From NCBI RefSeq assembly GCF_905475465.1, contig NC_062252.1, forward strand, positions 7,192,001 through 7,256,000: a stretch of 64,000 nt of DNA. The letters are read 5' to 3'. This document shows, piece after piece, positions 53,501 through 62,500 of this stretch. Source of the DNA: Pieris napi. Taxonomy: Eukaryota > Arthropoda > Insecta > Lepidoptera > Pieridae. The stretch's first letter is position 1, and the number at the start of each line of letters is the position of its first letter. A model generated the notes under the pieces. The model saw only the letters and a program-made list of their open reading frames with translations, was not told the DNA's origin and made no database searches. The position numbers were made by a program, and so were the translations under genes.

Positions 53501-56500
53501 TCTAGTTCTACTAACGCCCAGCTTTAATCATTGCACTTACAAGATAACATTGCACTTACAAGTGGTAGTTCACATAATTAACATGGACCAGTAAACAGAG
53601 AATTTCCATTATCTACTAAAGCTTCTAGAAGAACTTTGTGTGGAATTATTTTGCATGATAAAGCCTATTATTTAGAAATAGGTGAAACTTAAAGCTTTGA
53701 AACAAAGGCTTTTGCACGGAAATAATAAAAACTGTGCGAATACACAATGTTTCTTTAAGGTTTAATACAAAGGTTTATTATCCATACCATGTAATAACAA
53801 TAATTACACATTCTTACTTGTATGGGTATTTTTAAAATCTTTGCAATCAAGGTACTAAGATGTCGTTTTTAAAAACTTTTTATTAGTAACAAAGAAAGCG
53901 CAAATTTCCGATGCGTAATTAGATACATTATATAACGTTATTTCGTTCAGCATATATAATACATATATATCTTAAAATATAAAATTTTTCTTTATTTATT
54001 TTACTGAACTTTATTTGTGATTTATTAAGTTACTAGCTGGCCTGGCGAACATCGTACCGCCTGACAGTCGATTCTATATTTTTTTTAAATACTTATTCTG
54101 CTATTCGGGACACCGGTCTAGCTTAGATATAAAAAATAATGTTGATATGACAACAAATACATTATGTCAAAAAATAAAAATTTACCTTCCCGGAACCCCT
54201 CCACCAACACTCGAACTTTATGATATGTTATTAAAGTTCAAATTGACTTTTAAGTTTTATTACGAATATTATATAGAAAAGTGTTGTTTTTAGACTTTTT
54301 CACTCAATTTTTTTAATTTTTCTCTCCGTAAGAACCATCCTCGTACTTCAAAGAATATTATAAAAAAAGAATTGGCCAAATCGGTCAAGCCGTTTTCATG
54401 TTATGTCGTGACAACGGAAAACGGGTTTAATTTTTATATATATAGATAAGAATAATAATTAGATAAAAGTTATAATAGCTAGTAACAATATGTTTCCTTC
54501 AGTATTAAGCCTTTTTTAGTTTTGTCCACGCTGTTAAAGAGATACCAAAAATTTACAAATAAACAATTCTTTTAAAAATAGCAAAATATATATTATTAAG
54601 CTGGTACAACAGAACTTTTGCTAGTTTCTAGTGTAAGGGGAATGTCGATACCATATCTTAATTAATCAAATAATTGTGAAAAATTTCACTCCACTACTTT
54701 TAATGTATTTTTATAAGACATCATTGTTCATTTAAATCTTTAATTGCTTAATTAAATAAATTGTAAAGGTAACATGTGTCTTAATACTGTCTTTGAGTTA
54801 CGCGAGTACTGCGCATTTGTTTAACGGAAATAAACGCGAATTTATTACATTAAACAATTCTAACATGTCACATTTTAATTGAAATTACATAAGTTACTTT
54901 TGCTAAAATTAAGGGGTACAATGGGTTGCGTCAATATCAGAACATTAGCATCTTTCCAAAGCGGAAAAAGAGTGAAAAACGAACCTCCCTCCAGCCTAAA
55001 CATATTGCCGGGTCTCCGTGTTACGACCTACAAGCTAGAATTACCAAGACGTTACTTACGAATTAATTAAGAGATACTCAAGTTCAAGTCTATTAAGTCA
55101 ACCCTCAAGAGGAACGTGGAATTCGCAAGCCAAAGGGTTATTTGCGCTCGGAAAATGAGAAAACGATAAGACGTGTTCAAGTATTTAGTAATAATCTTGT
55201 CATCTTATTCTTAGACGTAAGCCGGAATTGATATAATAACAAAGTGCATTTAATTGGCATTATTCATATTTTTTATTAATCAAAAACTTTCTTCTTAGAA
55301 TAAAATATTTGACAAACACAAAAACATATTTTTATTTCACTTGAAAGAAAAAATATCCAAACTTATAACGAAATTTTAATGATTACTTAATATACATTTA
55401 AAGTTATGTTATCCGTAAAGGTCGTCTCCACTCTGCCACACAGATACTGGCACCAGACATAACGGCCGAGCTACTGGCAACACCGATCAAGTAAAGACCC
55501 TTACAGGGGGCCTACCATGAACTTTCTTAAAACAATCCAGTTGAGATGCAGTTGAGTTTAGGTACCTAAAGTCAATCGCATTTTTTCGTACCATGACCGC
55601 CTATAAGCTGAATCGTATTAGCATCGCAAGACCGAATGAAAGAACGATAATTTTGTTTGTGGTTTCTATGTAAGTTTAGAAATTTAACTGTCAAACTTAC
55701 TTCGACAGATGTTTCTATAAAAATAAATAAAATATAAAATTATTTTAAATAATTCATCAATTATAATAAGCAATTATGTCTTAATATATATTTATTTAAT
55801 ATAAAACTATTCTTTTGATATATTTTAAATTTAAAGTTTTCTGGTGCTGTGCAGTTGACACTTATTATTTTTAAACGTTTCCTTCAAATTTTGATAGGAG
55901 CTTTCAATATATTTGGTGTTTACAAAATTTCGGTTTCATAAAATATAGTTTTACAAATTGTTTAACTTATAAAATAATATGATGGGGTAAGTATTGTTCA
56001 AAAATTGGGGTTATTAAAAATAAATATCTATATCGAAGTGAATTGCTGATATTAAACTCTTTGCATAAGATATTACAATCAACCTATTACTCGAAAATCA
56101 TCAAGTAAATAATGATAAAAATTGATTCCTTAATATTTTACAAATTCAATTTATACGTTAACTAATTCATATAATATAAATAATTCTATTGTCTTTACAG
56201 CTTAAACCTGACAAACTCGCTGAATTGAGAGAAGAAAATATATAAATGAATATATGTTTATATCCAATTGAACATTGCCTGATTCAAGACAAGACAAGAC
56301 AAGATTTTTCTATCTTGATGGAGTCATCCTAACTAAATAAATACTGTTATTGTAATACTTTCAAATGGCTTATTATTTACACATTATAAATTTGAGAAAC
56401 ACCTCTGTTTTTTTAAAGAAAAAGCAGAGGAGAATAATACAATTCATGAACATAATGAGGAAAAATTTAACTATAATAAATATCTACTAGTGATATGGCA

Positions 56501-59500
56501 TTATTATTTATTGTAAATATGATATATTGGGGAATTATGCTTTTGTTAGACATGCCTAAATAATTAATTAAAATATTATTGAACCATGTGCAATTATTTG
56601 TAGGTACACTGAAATCTTCAATGAGTCAAAGTAGTTAATCTATAATAAATTATAAAATCAATATCTTCGAAGTCGGTAGAAGGGCATTGCCGTCTTGTTT
56701 CTCATCTCCGTCGATATTTTAATAATTTATTTATTATCACACTCTCTAAACTCAAAATACCCCAAAATATAAAAATTATATTTTTTTTCATATGTTAGCC
56801 ATAGTAGATAAATCTTATTATTTTAACTTTATTAACAAGTTTTAATACAAATATTGAATTTTATAGGTTCTAAACTATTATTTGGACATTTCGATACAAA
56901 AAAGTTGAACAAAAAGTAACTTTTTTAGAATCGCTTATCCTGTCATAGTTGGAAGGCGCAACTGTCAAATTTCGGTTCAGCCGAGCGGTCATGGTACGGA
57001 TTTTCATACAAATTGAACGAACGAAATCTGATAATCGCTAAGGTCACGTGGGAACCTAAACTGTCTCGTTTTTTCGATGTCATGGTACGAATTAGCGATG
57101 CATCTCAGTTGTAGGTTGTCAATAGGCTCGCAATAAGAGTTCATGGTAGGCCCCCAGGTCTTACCATAACCCATACGGCGCAAGTAACACGATCTTCAGA
57201 AATGAAGAGTGCGACTGATAGAGAACAATAATATGTGTAATGAGCTGTACTCGTATAATTTTAAATACAAAAATTATTGTGTGTCTTAACGACAGACAAT
57301 ATTATTTTAATAGCCTAAAAACAAAAAATATTGTGTCAGCTTTTGTCTGCTAGTTGGTACTATTATGAGATGTCAACATAATCTTTGATGTACGAAAATA
57401 TTCGATCCGTCTAAGCATTCTAGCGTGATTGCGTGATTGATTAGATACGAATAATCTTCGCATCTTATAGACAAACTTGTATCAACAATATAGGTTCCAG
57501 AACATAGATGACTAAAGACAGAAATATATTACAAGAATAATTTATCAAAGTGTAGGTGGGATTATACGTATCTATGTGTTCCCCTTGACCCTTCGTAGAG
57601 GGTGCGCGAGACTCTTTTGTAAGCTTTTATGTTTTCTTACAATTTCCCTTATTCGTCGGGCGTCACATTTTATACACTCAGCAAGGCAGTTTTATTATAC
57701 GTGGAAAGGGACATTTATACAACTTAAAATATGAATAAACTAAACGTTTAACTTTATTTTTATTAAACTTAACTTTTTAAATCAGTGATAATGACAACTA
57801 TCAAAACTCTTCAACATAAGTATTTATTTTACTTTTATCTTGTGGTTCTATCACTTAAAAATAAATGTACATATTCAATTAATGGTAAATAAATGTCCCT
57901 CAATCTGTGCAATGCGGGTGTGTATAATTTTGTTTCTATATTATTATAAATTTTAAGCAAGGCACAACTTTAATTGAATTATTTTTATTTTTTGTTGTAT
58001 TATTATTGACTTTTTTAAAACAAAGAACAAACGAAGAACCTTTGAATTTTACAAAAAAAATATAATTACACAATAAAAAAATATATTTTTTATTTACCAA
58101 CATCCTCTGACCGAGAAACCAGTATAATAGTCATAATGCATACGTTCTGTTAGTAATATTTTATTCTCAGAGAATTATCACCGTTATAACTCAGAAGAGC
58201 AAGTAATATCAATTTTATTACCTCGAAGATCAACATGTAAATGTATGATGGAATTCGGAAGTTTTAGTAAGCATAAAGTTTTATGAGGGTTCGTTTGATG
58301 GTTCAGGAATTGCGATCGCATCTTTGCGGTTCCACTTCAGTAATAAATAAGAACATAGGTACCTGTAGACATATTGTTGTCCTCATAGAGGCAGCTTGGT
58401 TTTAGTAACAGGTAAACTTAATGCTATCCTAAAACCTAACGTCCCCGCACTATTTTACAACCTACTGCGCACAATAAGAAAAAAAGGTATTAATTTCTTT
58501 GTCAGGTAATTTAGCCATTATACAGGGTGGCCAAAAAGTCGTGGATCAAACGCAAATAGGGGATAGATGAGGTCATAAGCGGCAAAAAATTGTTCTACGG
58601 GAGGTCTCTAAGGTCAACCCTTGCAGAGTTATGATTTATTTTGGTTTTTATATAAAAATTTACTTTTTTTACTAATTCTTATTGATATTCGAAAAAATCT
58701 ACATCTTGTATCTTTTTCATAATATCCACTAGATTGGTACTGATGAGTTCTTGCATTAGACATACTATTTATAGTTGTTTATTGAGTGCATTGAAGATAA
58801 TATTAAGTTATACGATGTAACATTTTTTTCAAATGCCACTAAACAATAATTGGACACTACTTGCACTACACACCTGCACTAATCAATGTCAATCACTTGC
58901 ACTCGCACTAATCAAAGTGAATATACAGGCCTTAAGGTAATCCGATGATTAGTTCGCTATATGTGTTTTAAAAATACTAAACAACTATCATATCGTCGGG
59001 ACTTAAAGTAAAGGCCGATTTACATTATCTTAGTGTTTAGGAGACTGCTTTAGGATAGTACTTTAGTTGAAACATGTAAACGCTACTTGCTTTAGTAAAC
59101 GCTACGCTAAAGAACTTGCCTTTCAAGTTGTACTAAAGCACTCTCCTAAACACTAAGATAATGTAATTCGGCCCTTAGGCACGTAAACCAAACTAAACGG
59201 GGCAAAAATCAATCATGGAACCACGATATATTGTCCGTAAAATAAACTTATCTCAACTGCAAATCTATACTATAATGTATAGGACAAGGGTCAGGGAGAT
59301 TTTTTTTTAAATAAAGGAGCATTCCTAATTGTCCCGCATTGACTGGATTCCTGTTTTATAAAGCGAAAACTTTAGATTTAATATTTTGAGAGCGGTTTTA
59401 CGCGAGTGTCGCATTTTAATAAATGGTTTTACGCGTCCTTTGGTAAACAGTTTTGTTTGAAGTAATTTTTTTCATTTGACAATTTATCCTCAAAGAATTT

Positions 59501-62500
59501 TTACCAAAGTTTTTCCGGCCATTAAAAATTATGGTTTGGTAATTTTCTTATTTCCTCATTATCTTTTCTTTGACAAATTCTTGTTTCTTTTTCCTTATTT
59601 ACAGTGTACCTAATATTGTTTTAGATTTTCACAAGTATTAAAGCTTTCAATTAAACTTCTTTCAATGAATGAAAGGTATTTTTTAATAATCGTGCCCAGC
59701 GTTCAAGAAGAGCAATAAATTGTTTTATATCTGTTATATATTTTTTAAGTCTAGCCATCTCTAAAAATACTAATAGTGAAAGTTACGTGAAAATTTAGTT
59801 ATTTGGCAGAGAGCCAAAATCAGCCAACCGTAGCACAAACCGAAGGATTTGCAAATAAAGTTTTGGATACGACACTATTCAATAAGTTTTAATTAAATTT
59901 TATCTAATTTATCAAGGAGAAATTTATGATATCCCTTTTAGAAATCACACATTAATTAGTCTATTATAGAGGAAAATTTATAATATGGACCTTAATAAAG
60001 TTTTTATATTATATCAGTAACACATGAGTGCATTGCATGCATTTATAACACGCTGTTATAAAAATATTATGTATTTGCAAGCTAATAAGCTACGTACGTA
60101 TTAAATAAAGCGTAGTTATAAAGCGTTCCTTAATAAAGGTAGATTATATTAGAACATGAGAATGTCCCACTCGTACTATCTCTCTCTCTCGTACACTCTA
60201 GTATTTTTTTAATTTATTATTCATACCAAGGAGAAAAAGGAGAAGAGACTAGAAAAAGGTGGATAGAAAATATAAAAGCGTTAGCTGGAAGCGTTAAGAA
60301 GAATTAAGTCATGGATAGAGAAATTTGAAAAAAGCCGGAGGAGTTTCGATCCGAAGAGAGAAAGGGTTCCGATCAATAGCATGGAAGGAAGTGAGCATAA
60401 CGTGTAACAAGAAAAAAAAAACACATTTAAACTATATAGGTTTAACATTTGTACAGAAATAAATGGGCTAATATTATCATTATATTATTCTTAGATAATA
60501 TAGAATTCTAATTATTAAAGAATTTCTGGATCAGGCCCGAAATATTTTGCTACAGTACCTTAATATTAGTATAGATGATATCCATCAGGATGTTTTCTTA
60601 TGTTTTTTTATACAGAATTAGACCGACGATTGGCCACAATCCTACCTGATGTTAAGTGAGAATATTGGAGGGCACGCCTGTCCAGGAAGATTTATTATTA
60701 GATCACTAATGTTACGTTTAGAGTATACGTTTTTAAATCGCTTTCTACTTATTATATAGGAACAAATGTTTTATACTTACGCGCTAATTATATGCATACT
60801 AGGTATAGCGTTAGCGGGGCGAGAGGGTCGACGGGCGGGTGGCAGCGGCGGTCGCGGTGACCCGCCATCTGATTGCCCATACAACACTGGCTGCAGCGAT
60901 AGTGAAGTACCGAGAGATGGTGGACTTGGCAACCTGCATTAATAAATTATAGAATTTAGATTTATTTTATAATTATACTAGCTGATCCGGCAAACGTCAT
61001 TTTGCCATGTATATCATTTATAATAAAAAATAGGGGTTGATCGTAGAGGGGTGAAAATTGAGGATTGTATGAATTTTTGTATGTTGTATGATAAAAAAAT
61101 AGAAATTAAAAATTTTGTCTAAAAAATAAAAAATAATTTTTAGGGGTGGACTACCCCTAACATTTAGGGGGATGAAAAATAGATGTTGGCCGATTCTCAT
61201 AGATACCGGATAAGCACAAAAAATTTCATCAAAATCGGTCAAGCCGTTTCGGAGGAGTATGGCAACGAAAACTGTGACACGAGAATTTTATATATTAGAT
61301 TATTTCTAAATTGTTTGGTTGAGCGCACTTGTCTCAGGAACTACTGGTTCGTTAAAAAAAACTATTATTATATTTTGACTTCACACTCGTGAACGGGTGC
61401 TACTTGTGGTGACTGGTCGGTCGTGTATGCGGTGATGTTAGTTATTTCGACTATGTATTTGCGTGTTGTTCCCACGAGAATGTACAGCTACTGCCTATCT
61501 TTGTTTTTCATTTTTTTACTATTAATTACTTAAGATGTCATGTGGAACATAGTTTAATGGTTGCAGCACATACACACATTGCGTAAAACAAAAAATTTGG
61601 CGATTAAAAAGAGTGGCGGAGAGTTTTATTGACAGTTCTTATCATCCGTTCTACGCCCTTGATTGAACTGGCAGTAAATGGAAAATTAGAAGCATTTAGC
61701 ATTTGTTATGTATTTCTTTATTGACGTTCAAAAGTGTACATTGTGTTACCTAAATGAATAAATGATTTTGAATATGAATTTATAGGCTACGACCACATTA
61801 ATGAGGGGTTCTACATGTTCGATTAAGCATTCATTGGTAAGATATTTTTATATATTTTATAACATAACATAACAATAGCTTTTCATGCCATGGCAGTAAG
61901 CGGTCTGAGGCCCGTAATTTCGATTACTGACTTACATGAAACGAACGCGAAATGTGTCGATCCCATTTCGCTGTTACTGCATTTCAAAGTAATCAAATGT
62001 TACTTAATAGTCTCAGACATTTCAGTTGCATGAGCCTTCTCCAAACTCCACGTCAAATAAAAGCCAATAGCCAGACCACAGACCGCTCCACTAAGTCCTA
62101 CATTGAATTTACGACACACTGTTCATAAATCTCTGACACAAAATCGTCGCTCTCCATTGGAGTGCCACGGGAAAGAAATTTATTAACACTTTTATTACGT
62201 TCGAATTTGATGAGCTATATATATTAGATAAAAACTGTTACAACATAGATAAATCATTTTAAAAAAGCTAATATGAACTGAAAAATGTACTCCATTTTAA
62301 CTATACAGTGTATACTGTATACCTCACACAATGACGTAGAGACGAGAAATCTCTCTTCATATGATTAAAGCTCACGTGCTGTAATATATTATATTAAAGC
62401 TCCATTTATAAACCTACCAATACAAACAAAACAAATAACCTAATAATAATAAAATATACTATCAAGAAATCCTTACAGAATCTCTCTGAAATTCTCAATT

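Larger units (their letters stand above)
48795..60780 (-). other. 12-kb otopetrin intron
   Basis: Separates the N-terminal tail exons from the membrane exons. It holds four Helitrons, a SINE with duplication, a LINE stub, the 1.65-kb element, the inverted MITE, an RTE stub and a transposon end. 51.0-52.3, 53.2-54.0, 54.5-55.5 and 57.2-58.5 kb show nothing. No alternative exon was found, though an internal promoter for a shorter isoform cannot be excluded. Confidence 0.7.
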
